Shown in pieces: positions 1-8,933 of a stretch of DNA of 64,000 nucleotides (within the stretch, counting starts at the first letter, position 1; every line of letters starts with the position of its first letter). The translations under genes were made by a program, and so were the position numbers. A model generated the notes under the pieces. The model saw nothing but the letters and a program-made list of their open reading frames with translations. It searched no databases and was not told the DNA's origin. This DNA is from Litorimonas sp964511495 (lineage in GTDB: Bacteria; Pseudomonadota; Alphaproteobacteria; Caulobacterales; Maricaulaceae), in assembly GCA_964511495.1 (NCBI GenBank), contig CAZEFT010000003.1, forward strand, positions 62,001 through 126,000, in the 5' to 3' direction.

Positions 1-1
1 T

Positions 2-1369
2 CATCTGTTTGCGGATGGATATTTCCAACCCAGCGATTTTTGGGATTATGGTTTTGGCGTTCAATTGGCCACGGATGATAATTACCTCAACCGGTATGAT
101 TTAAATGAACAACCAGGCACACGTGGCCTCTATCAATCAGAAAGTCGCCGTAATACGAGTCAGGCATTTCTCATCGGACAGAACGACAATACCCGTTTCA
201 GTGTTTCAACCGTCGGGTTTCAGGATTTGCGCTCACGCTTTGAGGAACTCGATAGCGGGAAAATTCTATTTGATTCCGTCGATGATAGTCTCTTACCAAT
301 CGTTGCACCAAAGATTGAAATTGAAACATATCTTAGTGACCCCGTTCTTGGCGGACGGCTTAAAGCTTTTGGTGATACGACTTGGTTAACCCGTAAAAAC
401 GGCTCAGATTATGGTCGCGCAACTGCGGGACTAGACTACTCAAAAACCTGGATTGCACCCGGTGGTTTTGAAGTGAAACCCTTCGCTCAGGCTCGATTCG
501 ATTATTTTGAGCTAGAGCCGGAAGGCGGCGTGACATCCGATTTCACCCGCACATTAGGTCAGGTCGGCGCCGACATTCGCTACCCCCTAATTAAGTCGAC
601 CTCTACAGTAGACTGGGTTTTGGAACCCCGCATTCAGGTCACCCAAAGTTTTGGTGACGGAAAATTCAATGAGTTTGTCGGTATTAACGGGAATGGTTCA
701 ACCGTTTCGCTTTTCCAAGACGGCAATAATATTGATTTCGACCAAGCACAGTTTTGGAATTCCAATAAAAATGCAGGCTATGATTTATGGGAAAAGGGCC
801 TGCGTGCAGATGTCGGCGGGTCTCTGATCGCAAATTGGAATGATAATCGTGCTCATCTTTTTGTCGGGCAAAGTTATACGAGCGATACTGAAAACCGCTT
901 CGCCGACAATACAGGGCTAGAAGGGAGCACCTCCGATATTGTCGGCCTTTTCGAAATGAATTTGGGCCAATATTTCTCGACCAAAACGCGGGTACGCTTC
1001 AATGATGATGAAGGCGAATTTCGACGTATCGACTCCTCTCTACGGTTTCGCAATAAACGCCTGAATGCCGGGGCGCGTTATTACCGCGTCGAGGACAACA
1101 CATTAGACATCACCGGGGCACCTTCAGAAGAAGTATCAGGCTCTGTTGGCTTTAAAATAAATAATCGCTGGAGCACACGCTACACAGGCTATTATGATAT
1201 CGACAGTGATAATTTTAGACGCCAGCGTGTCTCTTTGGCTTATCAAGACGACTGTACCCTCATAGAGTTTATTTATAATCGTAATAATGTCGTCAATGAC
1301 GCGGTAAGGGACACGTCCGGCTTTGGGATCCGTATCGCTTTACTCTCTCTTGGCGATACGTCGAATTAA
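2..1369 (+). CDS. lptD: LPS-assembly protein LptD, C-terminal part (5' end outside window)
   Basis: The reading frame is open from base 2 to the TAA at 1367-1369, so the gene starts upstream of the window; about 455 C-terminal residues are visible. LptD is the outer-membrane beta-barrel that inserts lipopolysaccharide into the outer leaflet. The visible part has the alternating aromatic/polar beta-strand pattern of the LptD barrel, including a DDNYLNRYDL stretch like the conserved turn of the family, repeated strand and turn segments, and a C-terminal strand ending in RIALLSLGDTSN. No catalytic motif is expected. The in-frame TTG at 65 is internal and should not be read as a start. The stop codon directly abuts the stop of the convergent reductase gene. 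The family call rests on pattern recognition of the barrel half only, because the N-terminal OstA-like domain lies outside. Confidence 0.82.
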   Translation, partial: HLFADGYFQPSDFWDYGFGVQLATDDNYLNRYDLNEQPGTRGLYQSESRRNTSQAFLIGQNDNTRFSVSTVGFQDLRSRFEELDSGKILFDSVDDSLLPIVAPKIEIETYLSDPVLGGRLKAFGDTTWLTRKNGSDYGRATAGLDYSKTWIAPGGFEVKPFAQARFDYFELEPEGGVTSDFTRTLGQVGADIRYPLIKSTSTVDWVLEPRIQVTQSFGDGKFNEFVGINGNGSTVSLFQDGNNIDFDQAQFWNSNKNAGYDLWEKGLRADVGGSLIANWNDNRAHLFVGQSYTSDTENRFADNTGLEGSTSDIVGLFEMNLGQYFSTKTRVRFNDDEGEFRRIDSSLRFRNKRLNAGARYYRVEDNTLDITGAPSEEVSGSVGFKINNRWSTRYTGYYDIDSDNFRRQRVSLAYQDDCTLIEFIYNRNNVVNDAVRDTSGFGIRIALLSLGDTSN

Positions 1370-2152
1370 TTATCCGACAAAGGCTTTTTCGACCACAAAC
1401 TCCTGTGGTTGAGAGTTTGAACCTTCTTTTAGACCGAATGTTTCGACCAGTTTTGCCGTGTCATCAATCATATCTTTTGACCCACAAATCATAACGCGGT
1501 CTTCTTCAGGATTGAGAGGCGGCACGCCTACAGTTTCGAATAATTTATGGGTTTCAATCAAGGTCGTGATGCGACCCGTTAAAGGGTGATCTTCTCGGGT
1601 CAACGATGTCACATGGAAAAGCTTCCCATCGACCATTTCGCCGACCAACGGGTCATCTTTCAAGCTTGAAACCAATTCGGTTCCATAGGTCAACTCCCCC
1701 GCTTCACGGCATGTATGGGTCAGAATAACTTGGTCATAACGCTCATAAGTTTCCGGATCACGAATGAGTGAGGCAAAAGGGGCAAGGCCTGTCCCGGTCG
1801 AAAACATATAAAGGCGTTTCCCGGGCAGAAGCGCATCAAGCACTAAGGTCCCTACAGGCTTGCGCCCGAGAAGCACGGTATCGCCTTCTTCAATTTTTTG
1901 TAGTCGTGACGTCAGAGGCCCGTCCGGAACTTTAATAGAATAGAACTCGAGAGACTCATCCCAACTAGGTGAGGCCACAGAATAAGCCCGCATGACAGGG
2001 CGTTTTTGATCCGGAAGAGCTGGCAGTCCGATCATAATAAATTCACCAGAACGGAAACGGAAAGAACGAGGCCGAGTGATTTTGAAGCGAAATAACCGGT
2101 CTGTATAATGCTCAACTTCGAGCACTTTTTCTTCGGTTGGGGCATTGGACAT
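1370..2152 (-). CDS. fpr: Ferredoxin--NADP(+) reductase (Fpr type)
   Basis: FAD flavoprotein of 260 residues moving electrons between NADPH and ferredoxin or flavodoxin in the cytoplasm. The FAD-binding RAYSVAS motif lies at about residues 55-61 and the NADP-binding GTGLAPF loop at about 120-126. The C-terminus VVEKAFVG resembles the short aromatic tail of the bacterial Fpr subclass. I chose the ATG at 2152 because GGAAG lies five to six bases upstream; an in-frame TTG four codons earlier has no such site. The gene is divergent from the methylmalonyl-CoA mutase genes and converges with lptD without a single spacer base. Oxidative-stress or iron-starvation control is common in the family, but nothing here proves it. 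Confidence 0.93.
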   Translation of the reverse strand: MSNAPTEEKVLEVEHYTDRLFRFKITRPRSFRFRSGEFIMIGLPALPDQKRPVMRAYSVASPSWDESLEFYSIKVPDGPLTSRLQKIEEGDTVLLGRKPVGTLVLDALLPGKRLYMFSTGTGLAPFASLIRDPETYERYDQVILTHTCREAGELTYGTELVSSLKDDPLVGEMVDGKLFHVTSLTREDHPLTGRITTLIETHKLFETVGVPPLNPEEDRVMICGSKDMIDDTAKLVETFGLKEGSNSQPQEFVVEKAFVG

Positions 2153-2232
2153 AATGACTTCCAAAATCTTATATTTTTACTCAATCCGAGCTATCACGGC
2201 GCCATATAGGTGGGCTTAACACGAAAAGCAAT

Positions 2233-2273
2233 ATTCTATATAGGAAACAATCGTTCTATATAAAGAACAATTG
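2233..2273. promoter_or_regulatory. Two tandem operator-like palindromes between fpr and mutA
   Basis: The right-hand site, 2248-2273, is a 26-bp imperfect palindrome with a perfect GTTCT-ATATAA-AGAAC core (2253-2268) and flanking CAAT/ATTG. The left-hand site contains the perfect palindrome CTATATAG (2236-2243) and shares TTCTATATA with the first. The two centres are 21 bp apart, two helical turns, as expected for two dimers binding the same DNA face. The sites lie in the divergent promoter region, 106 bases before the mutA start and 80 before fpr. I do not recognise the regulator, and none is encoded next to the sites. Confidence 0.5.
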
Positions 2274-2379
2274 CAGTCAATCGTAATTCACTATGATTTT
2301 GCGTAAAGCGCTGGCCATGTCGGAAGCTAAATCGTATTCACGTGTGAAGTAAACTAAAGAGAGCCGCCAAAGAGTGACA

Positions 2380-3678
2380 ATGTCTGACCTTAGCATCACG
2401 ACCGACTTCTCGAAGACAGATTATCAGACTTGGAAACAAGCTGTTGAAGCCGGTTTAAAAGGGGCTGACTTCGATACGCTTATTCGAAAAACGGATGATG
2501 ACATTCAACGGGGGCCACTTTTCACCCTAAAAGACCGCCCCGAAACCGTTACTTCCCTACCCCGACAGAAGACCCCTCTATTAGACGGTCGGCCTTGGCA
2601 TATATGTTCCCCCGTAAGAGACCCTGACCTTTCTTTTGCCAATCAGCAATTATTGGAAGATTTGCGCGGGGGTGCCAGCGCCGTTGAGTTGACGATTGGA
2701 AAGCAGGCTTTGCAATTACGCAATAAGGCCGATCTGAAACGTCTCTTCGAAGGCGTATTTTTGGAATTGGTGCCTGTTACCGTCACTTTCGCTGATATTG
2801 GTCTCTCAGATATACGACGCTCTGTGGCACTTTTATCCGCATTTGAAGGTTTTAAAAACACTCCGTTGACACTCGGTTTTGATCCAATCGGCTCATATTA
2901 TCAGAATGTCGATCGAGAGCCTGTCTTCCCGTTATTGGAAAACAACATGACGGAAGACACCATAACGCTAACTGTAAACGCGGCACAGATTCATGATAAT
3001 GGCGGGACGGAAGCACAAGAATTAAGCTATCTCGCCGCTGCCGCGGCGGCATATTGGCGACACTATGACCCGGGAACGAAACTCTCTGCTCGTATAGCTT
3101 GCGACCAAGACGCCCATTTGACGATTGCAAAATTTCGCGCGGCGCGCTTGATCCTCTCGCAAGTCGCAAAGGCTTTTAACATCGACACCACTGTTCCCGT
3201 TCATGCCGTCACATCCCACCGCATGATGCAAAAGATTGATCCATGGACGAATTTATTGCGCGTGATGTCTTCTGGCTTTGGGGCCATTTGCGGGGGAGCT
3301 GAATTTATCACGTTACGGCCCTTTACAGATGCCCTCTCTGAAACGCCCCGACATGCAACGCCTTTCAGCTATCGCATAGCGCGGAACATGCAGATGATGA
3401 TGATGGAGGAGAGCCATTTAGGTCAGGTTCAAGACCCAACCTTTGGCAGTTATTTCCATGAAAAGCTAACGCACGATCTTGCAAAAACCGCTTGGACAGA
3501 ATTTCAGGCAATAGAGTCAGGCGGCGGCCTACTCGCTCTCTTGCAAAACGGTATTTTCCAAAAAGCAATAGCGACGTCTCGCGCAGAGCGAAAAGCCAAA
3601 GCAGCCCCCATATTAGGCGTAACATTACATCCTTCCAAGAATGAGCGTCCGGCACCCTTACGGGGAGAGGTCTCATGA
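2380..3678 (+). CDS. mutA: Methylmalonyl-CoA mutase, small (beta) subunit
   Basis: Non-catalytic partner of the adenosylcobalamin-dependent mutase that converts methylmalonyl-CoA to succinyl-CoA. The 432-residue protein has the mutase TIM-barrel fold signature: a FDPIGSYYQ segment, PVHAVTSHRMMQKIDPWTNLLR near residues 270-290, and RIARNMQMMMMEESHLGQVQDPTFGSYF near 340-370, which mirrors the substrate-barrel motif of the large subunit. It lacks any C-terminal cobalamin domain and so is shorter than the actinobacterial small subunit. I prefer the ATG at 2380, with AAAGAG just upstream; a GTG at 2374 would add two residues. Its stop overlaps the start of the large subunit in ATGA, so the two are translationally coupled. 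Confidence 0.93.
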   Translation: MSDLSITTDFSKTDYQTWKQAVEAGLKGADFDTLIRKTDDDIQRGPLFTLKDRPETVTSLPRQKTPLLDGRPWHICSPVRDPDLSFANQQLLEDLRGGASAVELTIGKQALQLRNKADLKRLFEGVFLELVPVTVTFADIGLSDIRRSVALLSAFEGFKNTPLTLGFDPIGSYYQNVDREPVFPLLENNMTEDTITLTVNAAQIHDNGGTEAQELSYLAAAAAAYWRHYDPGTKLSARIACDQDAHLTIAKFRAARLILSQVAKAFNIDTTVPVHAVTSHRMMQKIDPWTNLLRVMSSGFGAICGGAEFITLRPFTDALSETPRHATPFSYRIARNMQMMMMEESHLGQVQDPTFGSYFHEKLTHDLAKTAWTEFQAIESGGGLLALLQNGIFQKAIATSRAERKAKAAPILGVTLHPSKNERPAPLRGEVS

Positions 3679-5813
3679 GTGCCCCGGACTTTACAAAAAT
3701 CGACATTACCCTCCCTAAATCCAACCCGATATCAGGAAGTTCTTGGACATCTCCGGAAGGGATAGAAATTAAACCACATTACGGCGCTAACGCCATAGAG
3801 GGCGCCTCTTTCCTCGACAACATGCCAGGCTCTGCCCCTTATCTGCGCGGCCCCTATCCAACCATGTATGTCCAACGGCCGTGGACAATCCGTCAATATG
3901 CAGGGTTTTCAACCGCAGAGGACTCCAACGCGTTTTACCGCCGTAATTTGGCCGCAGGTCAAAAGGGTCTGTCTGTTGCCTTCGACCTTGCCACGCATCG
4001 CGGTTATGATTCTGATCATCCCCGCGTCCCCGGAGATGTCGGCATGGCAGGCGTGGCGATTGACAGCCTTTATGATATGCGAGTTTTATTTGATCAAATC
4101 CCGCTTGATAAGATGAGTGTATCCATGACCATGAATGGGGCCGTCTTACCCATTCTCGCTCTTTATATCGCCGCCGCCGAAGAGCAAGGCGTATCCCAAG
4201 ATCAACTCGCCGGAACGATTCAAAACGACATTCTAAAAGAGTTTATGGTGCGCAATACTTATATTTATCCGCCTAAACCGAGCATGCGTATTATCGGAGA
4301 TATTTTTGCGCATACATCCGCGCATATGCCGAAATTTAACTCAATTTCTATTTCAGGCTATCACATGCAGGAAGCGGGAGCCTCGGCTGATATTGAGTTG
4401 GGCTATACGCTCGCAGACGGTTTGGAATATGTGCGGACTGGTTTGACGGCCGGTATGAATATTGACCGCTTTGCCCCTCGCCTGTCTTTCTTTTGGGCGA
4501 TTGGTATGAATTACTTCATGGAAGTTGCCAAAATGCGTGCGGCCCGGTTACTATGGGCACAACTCATCAGCCCTTTCAATCCCGCAAACCCTAAATCAAC
4601 CATGCTGCGCACACATTGCCAGACCTCGGGTTGGTCTCTTACAGCGCAAGACGTGTTCAATAATGTCGGGCGGACGGCCATTGAAGCCATGGCGGCGGTT
4701 GATGGCGGCACGCAAAGCTTACACACAAATTCATTGGATGAGGCCTTGGCCTTGCCGACTGATTTCTCAGCACGAATCGCGCGAAACACCCAAATATTTC
4801 TCCAGACAGAAGGGGGACATACGCGTCAAATAGATCCTTGGGCGGGAAGTTATTTTGTTGAACGCCTCACGCGTGACTTGGCAGAAAAGGCCCTTGGTCA
4901 TATTCAAGAAGTAGAAAATTATGGCGGGATGGCCTCTGCTATTGAAGCAGGCATTCCAAAGCAGCGAATCGAAGAATCGGCCGCACGAACACAAGCTCGT
5001 ATTGACTCAGGCGCGCAGACCGTCGTCGGGGTCAATAAATATCTTTCTGAAGAGAAAGATGACATTCCAATCCTGAAAGTAGATAACGCCGCCGTCAGGC
5101 AAGGACAAATCGCTCGCCTTTATCAACTCAAAGCGGACAGAGATACCGAAGCCACCATGGCCGCCTTAGATGCCTTGACGAAAGCGGCCGATTTAGGAGA
5201 GGGCAACCTGCTGTCCTTGGCGGTTGATGCGGCCCGCAAGAAGGCAACGGTCGGCGAAATTTCTTACGCTCTGGAAAAGGTTTATGGCCGCTTTAATGCG
5301 AAACCGACAGGCGTTACGGGTATTTATTCTTCTGCCTTTGATGAAGCCAACCCCGCTTTCAAAGACGCAAAATCTCGCCTCGCGGCTTTTACAGAATTAG
5401 AAGGGCGAAAACCAAAAATCTTGATCGCGAAAATGGGACAAGACGGCCATGATAGAGGTCAGAAGGTTGTGGCCACCGCCTTTTCCGATATTGGTTTTGA
5501 TGTTGTGATAGGCCCTCTTTTTCAGACGCCTGAAGAGGCTGCGGAATTGGGAATTGAGAGCGGAGTAGACGTTATTGCAGCCAGTTCTCTCGCCGCCGGT
5601 CACCTCACACTTGTTCCTGAATTACGGGACGCCTTAAACGAGAAGAACCGATCCGATATCTTGATTATCGTTGGCGGTGTCATCCCGCCAGAAGATGTTG
5701 AAGCTCTCAAAACCTTAGGCGCAAAAGCGGTTTTTCCTCCGGGGACGAATATACCCGAGGCCGTTCTCGAAGTTTTAGATGTCGTGAATATGCGCCTCAG
5801 TCAGGGCAGTTAG
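3675..5813 (+). CDS. mutB: Methylmalonyl-CoA mutase, large (alpha) subunit
   Basis: Catalytic subunit of 712 residues, full length for the family. The N-terminal barrel carries TMYVQRPWTIRQYAGFSTAE near residues 60-80 and the substrate-binding region through GYHMQEAGA. The C-terminal Rossmann-like cobalamin domain carries DGHDRG (DxHxxG) at 590-595, giving the lower-axial histidine that ligates cobalt. It produces succinyl-CoA from propionate, odd-chain fatty acids or branched amino acids, feeding the TCA genes a few kilobases away. A GGGGAGAGG ribosome site lies inside the end of mutA and the start overlaps its stop. No G-protein chaperone (meaB) or epimerase is adjacent; they must be elsewhere. 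Confidence 0.97.
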   Translation: MSAPDFTKIDITLPKSNPISGSSWTSPEGIEIKPHYGANAIEGASFLDNMPGSAPYLRGPYPTMYVQRPWTIRQYAGFSTAEDSNAFYRRNLAAGQKGLSVAFDLATHRGYDSDHPRVPGDVGMAGVAIDSLYDMRVLFDQIPLDKMSVSMTMNGAVLPILALYIAAAEEQGVSQDQLAGTIQNDILKEFMVRNTYIYPPKPSMRIIGDIFAHTSAHMPKFNSISISGYHMQEAGASADIELGYTLADGLEYVRTGLTAGMNIDRFAPRLSFFWAIGMNYFMEVAKMRAARLLWAQLISPFNPANPKSTMLRTHCQTSGWSLTAQDVFNNVGRTAIEAMAAVDGGTQSLHTNSLDEALALPTDFSARIARNTQIFLQTEGGHTRQIDPWAGSYFVERLTRDLAEKALGHIQEVENYGGMASAIEAGIPKQRIEESAARTQARIDSGAQTVVGVNKYLSEEKDDIPILKVDNAAVRQGQIARLYQLKADRDTEATMAALDALTKAADLGEGNLLSLAVDAARKKATVGEISYALEKVYGRFNAKPTGVTGIYSSAFDEANPAFKDAKSRLAAFTELEGRKPKILIAKMGQDGHDRGQKVVATAFSDIGFDVVIGPLFQTPEEAAELGIESGVDVIAASSLAAGHLTLVPELRDALNEKNRSDILIIVGGVIPPEDVEALKTLGAKAVFPPGTNIPEAVLEVLDVVNMRLSQGS

Positions 5814-5825
5814 AGCCCCAAATAT

Positions 5826-5849
5826 AAAAAACCCCGCCTAAGCGGGGTT
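5826..5849 (-). terminator. Rho-independent terminator for the TonB receptor gene
   Basis: Eight-base stem AACCCCGC/GCGGGGTT with a CTAA loop (5830-5849). Read on the minus strand it is followed by a run of five to six T, so it ends the receptor transcript 26 bases after its stop. On the plus strand no T run follows, but the stem may also slow transcription leaving mutB. Confidence 0.85.
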
Positions 5850-5875
5850 CAGTAAACTCTCATAGTTCAAACAAA

Positions 5876-8194
5876 TTAGCCTCGAATTGTGAGCTCAAGT
5901 CCGAGAAGGCGACCTTTTTTCAGTGGACTGAAAGTTCCGACGGCCGGTTGATTATCAAAGGGCGCATTCACTCCGTTTGACAAGTTTTGCGAGCCAGGAA
6001 TGGCAGGGCTTTGCGGCCCGCCAAAAGGCAATTGCGTATCACCACCGACTTGGACCTCGTCGAGAAGGTTTTTACCAAAGACAGAAATTGAGACGCCCTC
6101 CATCGGAAGGTTCCACGTAATGTTACCTGACAGATTATCAATCGCTTGAACGAAACCGAAATTATTATCCGTATAGGCAAAACGGTCACGATGTTGAAAA
6201 TTCGCTCGCGTTGTTATGGAGCCCGCACTGTCCATATCCAAATCTTGGACAAAACCGATACCGAATGTTGATTTCGGAACACGAGGAATAGACAAAGCCA
6301 AGTCAGCGTCGTTCACTGCGCCATCGCTTGAAATATCGAACAAAACTTCATCATAATCGGCGTCAATCAAACCAATATTACCTGTCAGGAGTAAGGTTTC
6401 CGTCAAGCGGAACTTACCTTCAACTTCGACACCTTTTATCGTTGCGTCAGCGGTATTGATGATTGTTTGTAGTACTCCTGCCTGTGGATCAGACAAATTC
6501 AGCTCGCGCTGCATATCCGAAATATCCGTAAGGAAGGCCGCAGTATTTAATTGGACACGCCGATCCGCACTGTCAAATTTTGCCCCGATTTCGAAAGAGT
6601 CGACTTTTTCCTCATCAAAAGCGCGCGGGCTGCCAACCGGGAAAATCGCTTCAAAGGCAGCAGGCGCTGTAATACGGAAATTGTAACCGCCTGAACGGTA
6701 GCCACGTGACCAACTCCCATATAGTTGGGTATCGTCATTCATGAAATATTGCAGACCCACTCTGGGTGACCAATTCTTCCAGCTGTCACTGTCGGTAAAC
6801 CCGCTATTTTCTGTAGGGATGAAACCATTTGTGCCACTGGTCGGGCATGTTCCGTCGACAACAGAACATTCTGGACGCGGACGAACATAGGTGATTCCGG
6901 CATCTTTGTCTTCTTCAGAGTAACGTAGCCCCAACTGTAGTTTGAGGGCATCACTCAATGCATAATCGACAGCCCCGAAGAGACCGAAGACTTTGTGGTT
7001 TTGTGTTCCGCCTCCGTAAAATGTCAACGGTGACAACGGGGGCAAATCACGGACTTCCGTGTAAGCGACATCTTGCTCGAAATAATAAACACCTGTCGTA
7101 ACCTCGGCATTGCCGAACACACCTGAGTAACGCAATTCGTTCGAGATTTGGTCTTGAGCCAATTCTGTTGTTGAGTGGAACAGGAAGAGCGGCGTAGCGT
7201 CAATATCGCTGTCGGAAATTTGGTCATATTCACGGTAACCAAAAATATTGGTAATTGTGCCATCGCCAAAAGCGACATCCCAATCCAGTTTCAGAGAGCC
7301 CGTCAACGCTTCCGCTTCGTAAAGTCCTTCATTGTCTATAGAAAAGTCAAAACTATCGCGCTCATACAGGCCACGGTTTTGGGCGGACGGACCATCGCCG
7401 TCACTGTCAAAATATTCCAGTTTTGCAAGAATACTCACATCTTCCGATGGTAAAAATTCCAAGGCCCCACGAGCAATAAATGTTTTCGCTTCGCCGTGAT
7501 TTTCACCTGTTGCTAGATTTTCGAAATAGCCGCTGTCATTATTGTAATAAAGGCCTGCTTTGCCGTTTAATGTACCTTCAACAAGTGGCCCGGAAATTGT
7601 GCCCTGTGCAAATGTATTTAGGCCGCCCCGACCGCTATCAACTGGAGATTCAACAGCGAAACGCGCTTTATATTCAAACTCATCTGTGGGATTGCCCGTG
7701 TTGAGAAGAATAGCCCCTCCGGTTGTATTACGCCCAAACAGGATGCCTTGTGGGCCACGCAGGACCTCAACACTATCAAGATCGAAAAGGTCGAAAACCA
7801 CGCCCGCATTCATACCCAGATAAACACCGTCAACGAAAACACCAACAGTTGGATCAATTGAAGGAATGGATGAGTTCACACCCAACCCTCGGATAGAGAA
7901 GTTGGCAGAGCCACGCACTGTACCGATATCATCCAATGACACATTTGGTGCAGAAAAAGTAAGGCCTTCCAATGAGCGAACCTTCAAGGCATCTAATGTG
8001 TCGCCATTAAAGGCTGTAATGGCGATAGGGATATCCTGAACATTCTCGGCATCTGTTTTCTTGGTCGCTGTAACGATGATTTCGTCCGTTAAAACATCAA
8101 TTGCTGATGTTCTGTCTTGAGCGTTCACTGTTTGGGCGGAAGCCAGTGCCGTTAAAAGCGCCAAGGCGCTAACTGCAAATACCGATGTTTTCAT
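5876..8194 (-). CDS. TonB-dependent outer-membrane receptor
   Basis: A 772-residue receptor importing an unidentified ligand across the outer membrane with energy from TonB-ExbBD. A signal peptide ends at about residue 26 (after VNAQ). The plug domain follows: a TonB-box-like DEIIVTATK near 36-45, DIPIAITAFNGDTLDALKV, SIRGLGVNSS and VFVDGVYLG, as in the family that includes many Sphingomonas/Caulobacter sugar, aromatic or siderophore-like receptors. The remainder is a 22-strand barrel ending LGLELTIRG, with a NLLDE segment near the C-terminus. ATG 8194 has AAGGGA eight bases upstream. No inner-membrane transporter or catabolic gene is next to it, so substrate cannot be predicted from context. 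An imperfect 20-bp palindrome lies about 100 bases upstream. Confidence 0.94.
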   Translation of the reverse strand: MKTSVFAVSALALLTALASAQTVNAQDRTSAIDVLTDEIIVTATKKTDAENVQDIPIAITAFNGDTLDALKVRSLEGLTFSAPNVSLDDIGTVRGSANFSIRGLGVNSSIPSIDPTVGVFVDGVYLGMNAGVVFDLFDLDSVEVLRGPQGILFGRNTTGGAILLNTGNPTDEFEYKARFAVESPVDSGRGGLNTFAQGTISGPLVEGTLNGKAGLYYNNDSGYFENLATGENHGEAKTFIARGALEFLPSEDVSILAKLEYFDSDGDGPSAQNRGLYERDSFDFSIDNEGLYEAEALTGSLKLDWDVAFGDGTITNIFGYREYDQISDSDIDATPLFLFHSTTELAQDQISNELRYSGVFGNAEVTTGVYYFEQDVAYTEVRDLPPLSPLTFYGGGTQNHKVFGLFGAVDYALSDALKLQLGLRYSEEDKDAGITYVRPRPECSVVDGTCPTSGTNGFIPTENSGFTDSDSWKNWSPRVGLQYFMNDDTQLYGSWSRGYRSGGYNFRITAPAAFEAIFPVGSPRAFDEEKVDSFEIGAKFDSADRRVQLNTAAFLTDISDMQRELNLSDPQAGVLQTIINTADATIKGVEVEGKFRLTETLLLTGNIGLIDADYDEVLFDISSDGAVNDADLALSIPRVPKSTFGIGFVQDLDMDSAGSITTRANFQHRDRFAYTDNNFGFVQAIDNLSGNITWNLPMEGVSISVFGKNLLDEVQVGGDTQLPFGGPQSPAIPGSQNLSNGVNAPFDNQPAVGTFSPLKKGRLLGLELTIRG

Positions 8195-8292
8195 AATAAA
8201 TTTCCCTTTTATAGTATTGGTGTTTATTTTGTTACGTGAGTTCGGCCAACTTTGTCTGCTGTCTCAACTGAAATAGATAATATTAAAAGTGG

Positions 8293-8312
8293 TTGTGATA
8301 AATATACCACAA
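8293..8312. promoter_or_regulatory. Imperfect palindrome upstream of the TonB receptor
   Basis: TTGTGATAAATATACCACAA is a 20-bp palindrome with two mismatched pairs, TTGTG and CACAA forming the outer arms. It lies 99-118 bases upstream of the receptor start, just after the GST stop. Arm spacing (TGTG-N10-CACA) does not fit the CRP consensus (N8). It may be an operator for the receptor; the binding protein is unknown. Confidence 0.35.
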
Positions 8313-8318
8313 TACTTA

Positions 8319-8924
8319 TCAGGCTGTTGGATTATCCGTCAGAAGAACATGGCGCGGATGGTTGGCAAAACGTTCAAGCCATGCCTGAACATTGGGATAA
8401 TCAGACAGATCAAACCCCCCTTCATCCGCAACATTCGTATAGGCATAGAGTGTAATATCCGCCAAAGACCGCTGTTCGCCAATAAACCAATCCGATTTTG
8501 ACAAATGTGCATCCATCACACCTAAAGCAGAACGCCCCTTGACCATTAAATTCGGAAGTTCATCCGCCCGACTGTCGTACGCATAGTGATGAATAAATCT
8601 GGCAACTGCGATAGCGGGTTCATGTCTATATTGTTCCCAGAACATCCATTGCAGCATTTTCGCCCGGGCGAAAGGATCTTGCGGAATGAGGTCTGACTCA
8701 TCGGCTAAGAACATTAGTATTGCATTGCTTTCAGCCAAAAGGCGGCCATCATCCAATTCAAGTAAAGGAATTTGCCCTGCTGGATTCTTTCTTAAAAAAT
8801 CCTCTGACTGGGTCTCACCCTTGTGAATATCAATCGCTATATGTGTATATTCCTGCTCTAAATAAGACAGGAGCCACCGCACTTTGTAAGAATTGCCCGA
8901 AGGTAAATAGTCATAGAGTTTCAT
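8319..8924 (-). CDS. Glutathione S-transferase family protein
   Basis: Cytosolic GST of 201 residues. The N-terminal thioredoxin-like domain (about 1-78) shows YLPSGNSYKVRWLLSYLE with a serine in the position expected for the catalytic residue, then the cis-proline and glutathione-binding segment NPAGQIPLLELDDGRLLAESNAI. The helical C-terminal domain contains the FIGEQRSLADITLYAYTNVADEGGF N-capping region. The stop of lpd lies nine bases upstream of its ATG and GGAG precedes the start, so it is probably the last gene of the lpd transcript. Detoxification or redox role; the real substrate is unknown. Confidence 0.92.
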   Translation of the reverse strand: MKLYDYLPSGNSYKVRWLLSYLEQEYTHIAIDIHKGETQSEDFLRKNPAGQIPLLELDDGRLLAESNAILMFLADESDLIPQDPFARAKMLQWMFWEQYRHEPAIAVARFIHHYAYDSRADELPNLMVKGRSALGVMDAHLSKSDWFIGEQRSLADITLYAYTNVADEGGFDLSDYPNVQAWLERFANHPRHVLLTDNPTA

Positions 8925-8933
8925 TCACTCCGC

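Noticed and set aside
2253..2268. GTTCT-N6-AGAAC read as an alphaproteobacterial LexA box.
   Set aside because: The class LexA box is a direct repeat GTTC-N7-GTTC; this is an inverted repeat.
8293..8312. CRP-type site upstream of the TonB receptor.
   Set aside because: The arms TGTG and CACA are separated by ten bases, not the eight of CRP sites; kept only as an unassigned palindrome.
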